A stretch of DNA of 64,000 bases from an uncultured bacterium. GTDB taxonomy: Bacteria > Atribacterota > Atribacteria > Atribacterales > Caldatribacteriaceae. Under the pieces are notes generated by a model. It saw only the letters and a program-made list of their open reading frames with translations. It was not told where the DNA came from and ran no database searches. This document shows, one piece after another, positions 53,882-62,791 of the stretch. The stretch lies in NCBI GenBank assembly GCA_937139415.1, contig CAKZPS010000019.1, forward strand, positions 1 through 64,000, written 5' to 3'. A program made the translations under genes and the position numbers. The first letter of the stretch is position 1; the number at the start of each line of letters is the position of its first letter.

Positions 53882-54413
53882 TTTCATTCTCCTCGGACTC
53901 CTTTTGGGGTGGTGGCGTGGAGGGCGACTGTCCAATCTTTCCCACACCCGTTTCTCTTTTCTGTGGTTGGTGTTTGTGGGTTTTGGGGCTAAACTCTTTT
54001 TTTTGCAAACCAATCTCTGGGGTGCGCCTGTATGGCACCTCCTCAGTATGGGGGTGGTTCTCCTCGGAGCCCTTTTCAACCGTAAGCTCTACGGTATGCT
54101 TTGGATCGCCATAGGGTCATTGTGCAATATGGTGGTCATGGCTCTCAATGGAGGGAAAATGCCGGTAAGTGTGACTTTGGCGCAACGCCTCCGCTTAGAG
54201 AATCTGGTGCGGAGTTTAGAACGAGGGAGCTACCCTGAGTATGTGGCCATCGGTGTGCATTCTCGCTTCACCTTTCTTGCCGACATTTTACCGTACTTTT
54301 CCCTCCTCTTTCGCCGTTTTTTCGTGGTCAGTGTCGGAGACTACCTTTTAGGGGTGGGGGTATTACTTTTCCTCCTCTATTCCATGCAGAGAAAGGAGAG
54401 CATTCATGGATAA
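53871..54413 (+). CDS. DUF5317-like membrane protein
   Basis: The 180-residue protein has about five hydrophobic segments and a conserved-looking middle loop ALNGGKMPVSVTLAQRLRLE, consistent with the DUF5317 family, whose function is unknown. The loop with HSRFTFLADILPYF precedes the last helices. ATG 53871 lies in the end of the HD-GYP gene. The stop overlaps galU by 8 bases. Confidence 0.72.
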   Translation: MLVDFILLGLLLGWWRGGRLSNLSHTRFSFLWLVFVGFGAKLFFLQTNLWGAPVWHLLSMGVVLLGALFNRKLYGMLWIAIGSLCNMVVMALNGGKMPVSVTLAQRLRLENLVRSLERGSYPEYVAIGVHSRFTFLADILPYFSLLFRRFFVVSVGDYLLGVGVLLFLLYSMQRKESIHG

Positions 54414-55287
54414 TCGCATTACCAAAGCGGTCATTCCCGTGGCCGGTTTTGGTACCCGACTCCTTCCGGTGACCAAAACCCAGCCCAAGGAAATGCTTCC
54501 CTTGGTTGATAAGCCGGCGGTCCAGTACGTAGTAGAGGAGGCAGTAGCGTCGGGGATTGAGAGTATTCTCTTTGTCACCGGTCGAGGGAAGCGGGCGATT
54601 GAAGATTATTTCGATTACGCGGTGGAATTGGAAAACGAGCTGCACAATAAAGGGCGGGAAAAATTATTGGAGGAAATTCGCCGGGTAGTCGACGCAGTGG
54701 ATATCTACTACGTACGCCAAAAACTCCCTCGAGGTTTGGGAGATGCAGTGCTCCGGGCGCGAGGTTTTGTGGGTGATGAAGCCTTCGCAATTCTTTTGGC
54801 CGATGATATTGTGGTGGCAGAAAAACCGTGCCTTGCGCAAATGCTTGAGCTTTATGCTGAGGAACCGGCTTTGTACCTTGCGGTGATGCCCGTTCCTCAT
54901 GAAGAGGTTTCTCAGTGGGGAATTATCAAAGGGAGGGAAATTGCCCCCTCCCTCTATGAGGTTGAAGACCTAATTGAGAAACCCTCCCTTGCCGAAGCAC
55001 CGTCGAATTTAGCTATTGTAGGTCGTTATCTTATAAAGCCGTCACTTTTTGCGATTATCGAGAACATCGCCCCCGGTAAAGGTGGGGAAATTCAGCTCAC
55101 CGATGCTCTGCGGGAGATCCTACGGAAAGAGCGTATCTACGCCTATCGTTTTGTAGGGCAACATTTTGGGGTGGGAGATAAGGAGAGCTATCTCAAGGCT
55201 AATGTGGCCTTTGCGCTGCAGAGAGAAGAATTTGCCGCTCCGATGCGGGATTTTTTACGCAAGTTGCTTGAGGGAAAGGAAGGATGA
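54406..55287 (+). CDS. galU: UTP-glucose-1-phosphate uridylyltransferase
   Basis: GalU makes UDP-glucose for polysaccharides and galactose metabolism. The 293-residue protein has KAVIPVAGFGTRLLPVTKTQPKEMLPLVDKPA-type signature (seen at the N-terminus), the metal/UTP-binding ILLADDIV, LIEKPSLAEAPSNLAIVGRY and GKGGEIQLTDAL. ATG 54406 follows AAAGGAGAGCATTC and overlaps the upstream gene; the end overlaps the nuclease gene by 4 bases. Confidence 0.95.
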   Translation: MDNRITKAVIPVAGFGTRLLPVTKTQPKEMLPLVDKPAVQYVVEEAVASGIESILFVTGRGKRAIEDYFDYAVELENELHNKGREKLLEEIRRVVDAVDIYYVRQKLPRGLGDAVLRARGFVGDEAFAILLADDIVVAEKPCLAQMLELYAEEPALYLAVMPVPHEEVSQWGIIKGREIAPSLYEVEDLIEKPSLAEAPSNLAIVGRYLIKPSLFAIIENIAPGKGGEIQLTDALREILRKERIYAYRFVGQHFGVGDKESYLKANVAFALQREEFAAPMRDFLRKLLEGKEG

Positions 55288-56843
55288 AAGAGATGGAAAT
55301 CACCTTTTTGGGTGCTGCGCGTGGGGTGACCGGTTCGTGTTACCTTTTGACCACGACGAAGAGTGCGTTTCTTGTCGATTGTGGTATTTTCCAGGGAAAG
55401 GAGGAGGAAAACACTTACGCTCCCTTTCCCTTCGTTCCTGCAAATATTACCTTTCTTCTCCTCACCCATGCTCATCTTGACCATTCGGGGAGAATTCCGC
55501 TCCTTGTGAAACAAGGCTTCCAAGGGAAAATCTACGCTACCCTTCCTACCATTGAACTCTGTGAAATTCTTTGGCTTGACACCGTAAAGCTCATGTCCGA
55601 GGAGGCAGAAAGGCTCAATCGGAAGAATAGACGAGCGGGAAAACCGGAAGTTACCCCTCTTTTTGGCGAGGAGGAAGTGGCAAAAGCTTTACAGCTCTTT
55701 GAGCCGGTTGCGTATGATGAGCTCGTTTCCGAGAAGGGAGTGGAGTTCGTTTTTCGCAATGCCGCCCACATTTTAGGGGCAGCGACGCTCGAAGTGTGGG
55801 CAGAAGGGGTCAAGGTAGTTTTCTCTGGAGACATCGGCCCTTTCTACAACGTCATGGAGGGTTCTCCTCCAGTTATCGAGGAAGCCGATTTCGTGGTGAT
55901 TGAGTCCACCTATGGTGACCGCCTTCATCGGAGTTTACAAGACACCCGCGAAGAGTTCCGAGAGGTGATTGAAGAGGCGTTACAAACCGGTGGCAAGATC
56001 CTCATCCCCTCTTTTGTAGTGGACCGCGCCCAGAGAATTCTGTACGAGCTTTTCTTGCTCCAGGACATCTTCTCTTCCCGTTGCCCCATCTTTTTCGATA
56101 GTCCTATGGGAAATAAAACCACCAACATTTACCTCAAGTATCGACATCTCTTCGCCGGCGAAATCCAGAAACTCAACTTAGAAGAACAAAATCCCTTCGT
56201 GGTGCCCCATTTGCAGTATGTCACCACTCCTCTTGACTCCAAAGCGCTCAACGACATCGATCATGCCATCATCATCGCCGGGAGTGGTATGTGCTCCGGA
56301 GGACGTATCGTTCATCACCTGAAACACAATCTCTATAAAGAATCGACACGGGTCATTTTTGTCGGTTTTCAAGCGCAAGGGACTTTGGGGAGGCTCTTGG
56401 TCGATGGAGTGAAAAAAGTGAAGATCATGGATGAGGAAATAGCAGTGCGGGCAAAAATATCCACCGTTAACGGTTTTTCCGCCCACGCCGATCAAGGGGA
56501 TTTGCTCCGTTGGGCACACTACTTCAAACACCGACCGACTTTTCTTGTCACCCACGGAGAGAATAGCATCGTCGAGGGATTAACCCGTTTGCTCGCTCAT
56601 GAAGGCTACGAAGTCTATGTACCCCAGCTCGGTGACCACTTCGACCTGCGTGCAAGGGAAATCAAGGTAGCCGTCTCCTCGGTGAAACGGCGCGAGACGG
56701 TGCTCGATACTCTGGTGGAGAAAGTAAGTGCTCTCCGACAAGGCAATTTAGTGGTCGATGAAAAGGCGGAAACCTTGCTTCGCTCAGCTCTCATTCTCCT
56801 TGAAGAAGCGGAAAAGAGGGCGACCCAATCTCCTACCCGATGA
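55284..56843 (+). CDS. Metallo-beta-lactamase/beta-CASP ribonuclease-like protein
   Basis: The 519-residue protein has the metallo-beta-lactamase motif LTHAHLDHSGRIP (about residue 55), further metal ligands in AAHILGAATL and SGDIG, the beta-CASP region with ESTYGDRLH and PSFVVDRAQ, and C-terminal motifs GMCSGGRIVHHL and NGFSAHADQGDLL. Such enzymes process RNA like CPSF73-related nucleases. ATG 55284 is behind GGAAAGGAAGG. It converges with the kinase gene, with 11 bases of overlap. Confidence 0.9.
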   Translation: MKEMEITFLGAARGVTGSCYLLTTTKSAFLVDCGIFQGKEEENTYAPFPFVPANITFLLLTHAHLDHSGRIPLLVKQGFQGKIYATLPTIELCEILWLDTVKLMSEEAERLNRKNRRAGKPEVTPLFGEEEVAKALQLFEPVAYDELVSEKGVEFVFRNAAHILGAATLEVWAEGVKVVFSGDIGPFYNVMEGSPPVIEEADFVVIESTYGDRLHRSLQDTREEFREVIEEALQTGGKILIPSFVVDRAQRILYELFLLQDIFSSRCPIFFDSPMGNKTTNIYLKYRHLFAGEIQKLNLEEQNPFVVPHLQYVTTPLDSKALNDIDHAIIIAGSGMCSGGRIVHHLKHNLYKESTRVIFVGFQAQGTLGRLLVDGVKKVKIMDEEIAVRAKISTVNGFSAHADQGDLLRWAHYFKHRPTFLVTHGENSIVEGLTRLLAHEGYEVYVPQLGDHFDLRAREIKVAVSSVKRRETVLDTLVEKVSALRQGNLVVDEKAETLLRSALILLEEAEKRATQSPTR

Positions 56844-58467
56844 ATTCTCGTAAAATGGAATTGGAAGGGACAAAAGACGGATTGAGGAGCATGAAGTGAT
56901 TTAAAAAGGCATATAAGCGGTAGGCCTCGAGATAGGCTGGGTTTCCGGGAGTGATGGCCCGAAGGAGAGGTTCGGCATACTGGCGAAGTACGCACAATTC
57001 GTAAATCAAAGAAGAGTTAAACATGACATCGGCCTCTTCCTGGTAAGGAAAAATGTACTCTTCTTCTCCTTGGCGGACCATCTTCCAGGTAGCAAAAACG
57101 CTCTCGGCGTTACTCCCCCGGAATTGGCTATCGCGCACCATGCGACGGATGAGACGGCAGTCGGTGGTGGAAATTCGGTTGTGGTCATCGATATTGAGTT
57201 GGGTGATGGCACTGACGTAGATTTTGAAAGCGTGCTCCTCGGGAATGTATCGGTTCAGTCGGGAGTTGAGGGCATGGAGCCCTTCCACGAGAATAATCCC
57301 ATCCTTTTCCAATTTGCTCTTCGTCCCCTTGGGCTCGCGAGAACCGGTAATGAAGTTGTAGCGGGGAACTTCCACTTCCTCTCCACGGAGGAGGGCGTAC
57401 ATGTGGTGCTCAAAGAGCTCTAAGTCTAAAGCCTCCGGTTTTTCGTAATTATCGGCCTCTTCGTTGAGCTCATGGCGGGAACGGAAATAATCGTCCAAAG
57501 AAATGGTGAGAGGTTTCCAACCGTTGACCCGCAGTTGGGTATAGAGGCGACGCGAGAAAGTGGTTTTTCCCGACGAGGATGGCCCGGCAATGAGGACGAG
57601 CCGAACCGCCCCCTTTTTCTGGGTGATGAGGTCGGCAATTTGGGCAATTTTCTTTTCGTGCAGGGCTTCGGCAATGGAAATAATCTCTTTGCCCTCCCCA
57701 CGAGCAATAGCTTCATTGAGTTCGCCAACATTTTCAATGGCCATGATTTTGCCCCATTGGGCTGCCTCTTGGAAGGTATGGAATAATTTGGGACGGAAAA
57801 CGTAGGGAGGCAGACGATCCGGTTCTTGGGGATTGGGGAATTGGACGATAAAACCTGGCGGCACTAAGACAAAGCCGAAATTTTTGAGGTATCCGGTACT
57901 GGGACACAAGGGTCCGTAGTAGTGATCGTAGAAGTCTTCCAAGTGATACACGGTGATGAAAGGTGTTCTCCAGTAACGGAGGAGGCGTACCACATCCTCT
58001 CGGTCTTTTTGGCTGTAAAGGGAAATGAGATTTTCCCAACTCATCACTTCGTGGAGAAGGGGAAGATCGCGGGTAACGGTTTGACGCATAAAATCCTCTA
58101 CCTTTTGTAAGGCTTCGGGGGAGAGTTTCTCTCCTTCTTCTAATTGACAGAAAATTCCTTCACCGATGGAGTGGAGAACTTTGAAACGCAGATGAGGAAA
58201 CATCCGGTAGAGGGCAAAGCTCAAGAGGAAGAGTAAGGTTCGTAGGTACGTTCTCCTTCCTTCAGGATGGGAGAAATCAAAAAAGGTTACCTTCCCTCCT
58301 CCTCCCACCGGAGTGTTTAAGTCGACTAAATCGCCGTTGAATTGAGCTACGAGAATATCGCGGTATCGGTCGGGGAAATACCGCTCCACCACCGTTTTCA
58401 GTGTTTCCCCCGGTTGAACCTGAATTGTTTGTCCATCGGCAAAGGTTAAAAAACATCTGTTCTCGAT
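56833..58467 (-). CDS. TGS-domain uridine kinase (nucleoside kinase with ThrRS-like N-terminus)
   Basis: The 544-residue protein joins an N-terminal TGS domain (about 10-65, FADGQTIQVQPGETL) and a threonyl-tRNA synthetase-like second domain (about 75-245) to a C-terminal uridine kinase (about 290-500). The kinase has Walker A AGPSSSGKTTFSRRL (about 294-308), SLDDYFRSR and VEGLHALN. It would phosphorylate uridine or a related nucleoside. No ATG, GTG or TTG starts the TGS region; ATC at 58467 follows AGGGGGGAGAGTC. A GTG at 58392 would delete half of the TGS domain. Confidence 0.88.
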   Translation of the reverse strand: MENRCFLTFADGQTIQVQPGETLKTVVERYFPDRYRDILVAQFNGDLVDLNTPVGGGGKVTFFDFSHPEGRRTYLRTLLFLLSFALYRMFPHLRFKVLHSIGEGIFCQLEEGEKLSPEALQKVEDFMRQTVTRDLPLLHEVMSWENLISLYSQKDREDVVRLLRYWRTPFITVYHLEDFYDHYYGPLCPSTGYLKNFGFVLVPPGFIVQFPNPQEPDRLPPYVFRPKLFHTFQEAAQWGKIMAIENVGELNEAIARGEGKEIISIAEALHEKKIAQIADLITQKKGAVRLVLIAGPSSSGKTTFSRRLYTQLRVNGWKPLTISLDDYFRSRHELNEEADNYEKPEALDLELFEHHMYALLRGEEVEVPRYNFITGSREPKGTKSKLEKDGIILVEGLHALNSRLNRYIPEEHAFKIYVSAITQLNIDDHNRISTTDCRLIRRMVRDSQFRGSNAESVFATWKMVRQGEEEYIFPYQEEADVMFNSSLIYELCVLRQYAEPLLRAITPGNPAYLEAYRLYAFLNHFMLLNPSFVPSNSILREFIG

Positions 58468-58526
58468 GACTCTCCCCCCTTTCTCTTTTCCCTATTTTAG
58501 CCGAAAATAAGAAAGAGGTGAAGTCT

Positions 58527-59315
58527 ATGGGATACTATGCCTATCATTTAGCTTTACGAGAAGAGGATCTCCAGGGAGTTCGGCTTGCGTTAATTCCCGG
58601 TGCTCCGGAGCGGTGTACGAAAATCGCTCAGGCATTTGGAGAGTGGCAAGAATTAGCCTTCCATCGCGAATTTAGGACGGTTTTAGCCTACAATGCGGTG
58701 GGAAAAATTCTGGTCGTTTCCTCTGGTATCGGTGGATCATCACTCAGTATCCTCCTCGAAGAATTAGCCCGCATGGGGGTACAAATCTTTCTCCGCGTGG
58801 GAACCTGCGGAGCGATTCAAGAACATATAGAGGTTGGAGACCTGATTGTAAGTGAAGGGGCGGTACGTCTCGATGGGGTTTCCGAACACTATGCGCCTCT
58901 TGCCTATCCAGCGTGTAGTGATTATACTCTGCTTTGGTTACTGAAGAAAGCCTGTAACGAGATGGGATGCCGGTACCATCTTGGCATTACTTGTTCTTCG
59001 GCTACCTTTTATCCCGGTCAAGAGCGATATGACACCTTTACGGGCTATGTGCCGCGTGCTCTCCGCGGAAGTTTCGCCGAGTGGCAAAAATTAGGAGTTT
59101 TGAACTATGAGATGGAAATCGCCACCCTTTTTACCGTAGCCCGGGTATTTGGATTGAAGGCAGGAGCGCTCTGCGGAGTGCTTGTGAACCGCGAGCGGGA
59201 GGAAGCAGTGCCGGTTGAAAGAGTGGAAGAGGTAGAAACCATTTTGGCCCGTGTGTCGGCACATGCGGCGACACTCATACTCAAGTGGCTTGAGGAGGGA
59301 AACGGTGTTTCTTGA
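58527..59315 (+). CDS. udp: Uridine phosphorylase/purine nucleoside phosphorylase family
   Basis: The 262-residue enzyme cleaves a nucleoside with phosphate. Motifs are the phosphate loop IPGAPERC, GIGGSSLSI, RVGTCGAIQ, SSATFYPGQERYDTF (uridine-phosphorylase-like) and NYEMEIATLF for ribose binding. Uridine is the best guess. ATG 58527 follows AAAGAGGTGAAG; GTG 58518 is possible. It is divergent from the uridine kinase gene, giving a pyrimidine-salvage pair. Confidence 0.88.
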   Translation: MGYYAYHLALREEDLQGVRLALIPGAPERCTKIAQAFGEWQELAFHREFRTVLAYNAVGKILVVSSGIGGSSLSILLEELARMGVQIFLRVGTCGAIQEHIEVGDLIVSEGAVRLDGVSEHYAPLAYPACSDYTLLWLLKKACNEMGCRYHLGITCSSATFYPGQERYDTFTGYVPRALRGSFAEWQKLGVLNYEMEIATLFTVARVFGLKAGALCGVLVNREREEAVPVERVEEVETILARVSAHAATLILKWLEEGNGVS

Positions 59316-59931
59316 AGTGTGGCTTGCGGAAATAGAACGTTGGTCGGCTTGGTTGGGTATAATAGTTTTCCTCCTGGGAGGAGTGGTGATTGGGTTTTGG
59401 GGTTGGAAGTGGCGTCGCGTACTCTTCTTTGTCGCTTCTTTCTGTGTGGTGCTCTCTCTTGCCACCATGGTCACCTCGGGGAGTTGGCAGGGGGAAAATG
59501 GGACTCGTTTTTCCTTCGGAGAGGAGAAGCTCTGGAAACCGTGGGGTTTGATCGCTTTGGTCGTAGCTTTGCTCGTCGCTCTCTGGCCGAGGGGAGAGAG
59601 ATTGGGGAGATTGATGCTCGGCGTGTGGTTGATAGTGAATTTTTCGCTCCTTTTGGGACGTTGGGTAGAGGAGGTGGAACTCCTTCGGATTCTCATGCGC
59701 ATTCCCCGGGAGGGGTGGATCCTCGGCGCGGTGGTTGGGGGTTTAGCCTGCATGAACCGCGCCGTTTTACAGCTGGTCAGTGCCTTATTCGGGAGTTTTC
59801 TTTGGAGTATTGCTTACCTCAATGTGTTAAGATATGCAGGATGGGGGGATTCTTTTTTTACCCATGATTCGTTTGTACTCTTTTTGTTCTTCTTAGTGAC
59901 TATGGGAATGTACGCTTTTCAGGGAGAGTAA
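59305..59931 (+). CDS. Multi-pass membrane protein, unknown function
   Basis: The 208-residue protein has about six hydrophobic segments and no recognised motif. GTG 59305 follows GAGGAGGGAAAC and overlaps the uridine phosphorylase end by 11 bases; the frame from 59251 is within that gene. The C-terminus runs to 3 bases before hslO. It could be a nucleoside- or stress-related membrane protein; no function can be assigned. Confidence 0.65.
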   Translation: MFLEVWLAEIERWSAWLGIIVFLLGGVVIGFWGWKWRRVLFFVASFCVVLSLATMVTSGSWQGENGTRFSFGEEKLWKPWGLIALVVALLVALWPRGERLGRLMLGVWLIVNFSLLLGRWVEEVELLRILMRIPREGWILGAVVGGLACMNRAVLQLVSALFGSFLWSIAYLNVLRYAGWGDSFFTHDSFVLFLFFLVTMGMYAFQGE

Positions 59932-59934
59932 GAC

Positions 59935-60855
59935 GTGGCGAAGAGGAACGATTACGTTGTCCGGGCGATGGTGGAAAGAACCTTGGTGGTAGCATACGTA
60001 GCCTCTTCTACGAGCTTGGTTGAGGGGGCGCGCCGTTTGCACGGTACCAATCCGGTGGCTACGGCTTCATTGGGACGGGCCTTGACCTTGGGGGGCATCA
60101 TGGGAGTGATGCTCTCCGAAAACCAGCGGATTTCCTTACAGATTTGCTGTCTTGGGCCTCTCCAAAGAATTTTCGTCCAGAGCAATGGGAAGGGAGAAGT
60201 GCGAGGATATGTCTCTGAACCTCAGGTTGTGGTTGCGCCTCGTCACGATGGTAAACTCAACGTGGAAGAGGCAGTGGGAGCCGGCTCACAGCTTGTGGTG
60301 GTGCGGGATTTAGGATGGGTAGAGCCATCGATAGGGAGTATTACCATGCCTCGTGGGGGGATTGCCTATGATCTTGCCTACTATTTCACTCTTTCTGAGC
60401 AACTCCCTTCCGCTTGTAGCGCTGGGGTGTATGTGAGTGAAACCGGTGAAGTGCTCTCCGCGGGAGGATTTATCGTTCACACCCCTTCCGGTACCGAGGC
60501 AGGTATTATTGAGCAGTTGGAGGAGAACATCACTCGACTTGAGCCGGTGAGCTTCGAGCTTTTTGCTGGACGAGGCCCAGAAGACATTCTCGCCTCGCTC
60601 CTCCGCGGTCTTCCCTATCGGGTGGTGGGAAAGAATGTTTTGCGTTACCACTGTTTTTGCTCTCAAGAACGGGCAAGGCGGGCGCTCATCCTTTTAGGGC
60701 AAGAAGACCTCACTAAACTTCTCCAGGAAGAGAAGAGAGGAGAGGTCCGTTGTGCCTTTTGTAATCGCGTGTATCTCTTTGAAACTCAAGAGCTGTGGCA
60801 GCTTTTGTCGGAAATGAGAACTGGGAGGGAAAATGGTGGCGACGACATTCCTTGA
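59935..60855 (+). CDS. hslO: Redox-regulated chaperone Hsp33
   Basis: Hsp33 is a cytosolic holdase activated by oxidation. The 306-residue protein has the N-terminal domain with LVEGARRLHGTNPVATASLGR, and a C-terminal zinc centre CFC (about 241-243) and CAFC (about 274-277) matching CXC-X(27-32)-CXXC. Its presence in a likely anaerobe fits oxidative-stress defence, as do the hemerythrin and encapsulin. The start is GTG 59935; the stop overlaps pcrA by 23 bases. Confidence 0.95.
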   Translation: MAKRNDYVVRAMVERTLVVAYVASSTSLVEGARRLHGTNPVATASLGRALTLGGIMGVMLSENQRISLQICCLGPLQRIFVQSNGKGEVRGYVSEPQVVVAPRHDGKLNVEEAVGAGSQLVVVRDLGWVEPSIGSITMPRGGIAYDLAYYFTLSEQLPSACSAGVYVSETGEVLSAGGFIVHTPSGTEAGIIEQLEENITRLEPVSFELFAGRGPEDILASLLRGLPYRVVGKNVLRYHCFCSQERARRALILLGQEDLTKLLQEEKRGEVRCAFCNRVYLFETQELWQLLSEMRTGRENGGDDIP

Positions 60856-62785
60856 TTACGATCAAGAACTCAACGAGGAACAAAAGCAGGTAGTTTTCTC
60901 TAAGGGTGGGCCAACTTTGGTTATTGCCGGAGCAGGGAGTGGTAAAACTCGAACGATCACCTATCGCGTGGCGAGACTCATCGAAGAAGGTGTTTCACCG
61001 CGGTCCATTTTCCTCGCTACTTTTACCAATAAAGCGGCGCGGGAAATGCTCCACCGGGTGGAGTGTCTCTTGGGGATGAGTATTCAGGAGGTATGGGGTG
61101 GAACCTTTCATCATCTCTGTAATCTCATTCTCCGGCGTGAAGCCCGCGCAGTGGGTTACGATCACAGTTATACCATTCTCGATCGGGAAGACCAGAAGGA
61201 AGTTTTGGAACTCTGTCTTGAAGACTTGAAAATCGACCGCAAAAACCGTCGTTTCCCCAAAGCCGACCTTCTCGTGAATGTTTTCAGTCTCAGTCGGAAT
61301 ACTCTCCTCTCCATTGAGGATATCGTAGCGAAGCATTGCCCCCAATTTATGGAATGGACAAGTCATATCAGCCATCTTTCCGCCTTGTATCAGGAGCGGA
61401 AACGACAGACCAACGTCATGGATTTTGATGATCTCTTGTGGTACGTGTGGTGGCTTTTGAGAGAGGACCAAGGAGTGCGCAAGAAATACGGGAACATGTT
61501 TCACCATATTTTGGTGGATGAGTATCAAGATACGAATCGCATTCAGGCAGAGATCGTTGATTTTCTCGCCGAGGTGCATCGTAATCTCTTGGTGGTAGGT
61601 GATGACGCCCAGAGTATTTACGCTTTTCGCGGGGCGCATTTTGCCAATATTTTGGAATTTCCCAAGCGTTATCCCGATTGTACCGTGTATAAACTGGAAA
61701 CCAATTACCGGAGTACCGCCGCGATCTTGGATTTGGCTAATGCGGTCATTGCCCACAACAAGTACCAATTTCCCAAGGTCTTGCGACCGGTGCGGGGGAA
61801 AGGGAATAAACCGGTGGTCATCGCGGTGCAAAATGTTTCTGAACAAGCCCAGTATGTTGCTTCTCTCGTTTTGGAGTTGCGTCACGAGGGGTATCGTTTG
61901 GAGGATATGGCAGTTTTATATCGAGCCCATTACCAGAGTATGGAAATTCAAGTCGAATTTACCCGGCGAGGTATTCCCTTCATGGTCCGTTCCGGTATTC
62001 GCTTCTTTGAGCAGGCCCACATTAAAGACGTTGTTGCCTACTTGAAGCTCATCGTTAACCCCTTGGATGAGCTGGCATGGAAGCGAGTCTTGCGTCTCTA
62101 TCCCGGGATTGGTAAGGCCACTGCAGAGCGTATTTGGCAGGTAGTCAAAGAATCTCCCGATCCCTTAGGAGCGGTGGAACGGGAAGAAGTGAGAGCCCTC
62201 CTTCCCGTGCACGGTGAAGAGAGTTTTCAAGCCTTGGTCAATACCCTCTTTCGACTGGAAGAACTCGCTTTGAGTCCCGCTTCGGCGATTCAGATGATTT
62301 TAGAACGTGGGTATGCAGAGTATGTGGAGCGTCACTACGCCGATTATCGCGATCGCTTGCAGGACGTCGAAGAATTGGCTCGTTTTGCCACTCGCTATTC
62401 TTCCATCGAAGATTTTCTCAGTGAGTTAGCCCTCTTGGGAGAGGTGGAGGCGGAAAGGATTGTAGAAGGAGCACTCCCGGACGAAAAAATCGTCCTCTCC
62501 ACGGTACACCAGGCGAAAGGGTTAGAATGGGGGTGTGTGTTTGTGGTCTGGTTGTGTGAAGGGGGTTTTCCCTTAGCGCAGAGCATCAATCGTCCCGAAG
62601 ACGTGGAAGAAGAGCGCCGACTCTTTTACGTCGCTTGTACTCGGGCGAAAGACTTCTTGTTCCTCTCTTATCCCCTCTTTACCGAGACGAGTTCAGCGCG
62701 TACCACTCTACGCCGACCGTCGCGTTTCTTGCGAGAAATCAGTCCTTCTTACTATACCAAGCATTTCCTTCGTGATGTTAGGTGA
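60833..62785 (+). CDS. pcrA: ATP-dependent DNA helicase, UvrD/PcrA family
   Basis: A 650-residue superfamily 1A 3'-5' helicase used in repair and replication restart. Motifs are Walker A AGAGSGKTRTITYR (about residue 33), ATFTNKAAREM, DEYQDTN (about 230), GDDAQSIYAFRGA, ETNYRS and VHQAKGLEW (about 560). It is shorter than the roughly 720-740 residues of typical PcrA, so the C-terminal extension that contacts RNA polymerase is reduced. ATG 60833 follows GGGAGGGAAA. Confidence 0.92.
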   Translation: MVATTFLDYDQELNEEQKQVVFSKGGPTLVIAGAGSGKTRTITYRVARLIEEGVSPRSIFLATFTNKAAREMLHRVECLLGMSIQEVWGGTFHHLCNLILRREARAVGYDHSYTILDREDQKEVLELCLEDLKIDRKNRRFPKADLLVNVFSLSRNTLLSIEDIVAKHCPQFMEWTSHISHLSALYQERKRQTNVMDFDDLLWYVWWLLREDQGVRKKYGNMFHHILVDEYQDTNRIQAEIVDFLAEVHRNLLVVGDDAQSIYAFRGAHFANILEFPKRYPDCTVYKLETNYRSTAAILDLANAVIAHNKYQFPKVLRPVRGKGNKPVVIAVQNVSEQAQYVASLVLELRHEGYRLEDMAVLYRAHYQSMEIQVEFTRRGIPFMVRSGIRFFEQAHIKDVVAYLKLIVNPLDELAWKRVLRLYPGIGKATAERIWQVVKESPDPLGAVEREEVRALLPVHGEESFQALVNTLFRLEELALSPASAIQMILERGYAEYVERHYADYRDRLQDVEELARFATRYSSIEDFLSELALLGEVEAERIVEGALPDEKIVLSTVHQAKGLEWGCVFVVWLCEGGFPLAQSINRPEDVEEERRLFYVACTRAKDFLFLSYPLFTETSSARTTLRRPSRFLREISPSYYTKHFLRDVR

Positions 62786-62791
62786 ACGCTT

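Noticed and set aside
53687-54079. Minus-strand ORF opposite the HD-GYP and DUF5317 genes
   Set aside because: Arg/Pro/His-rich shadow of two well supported plus-strand genes.
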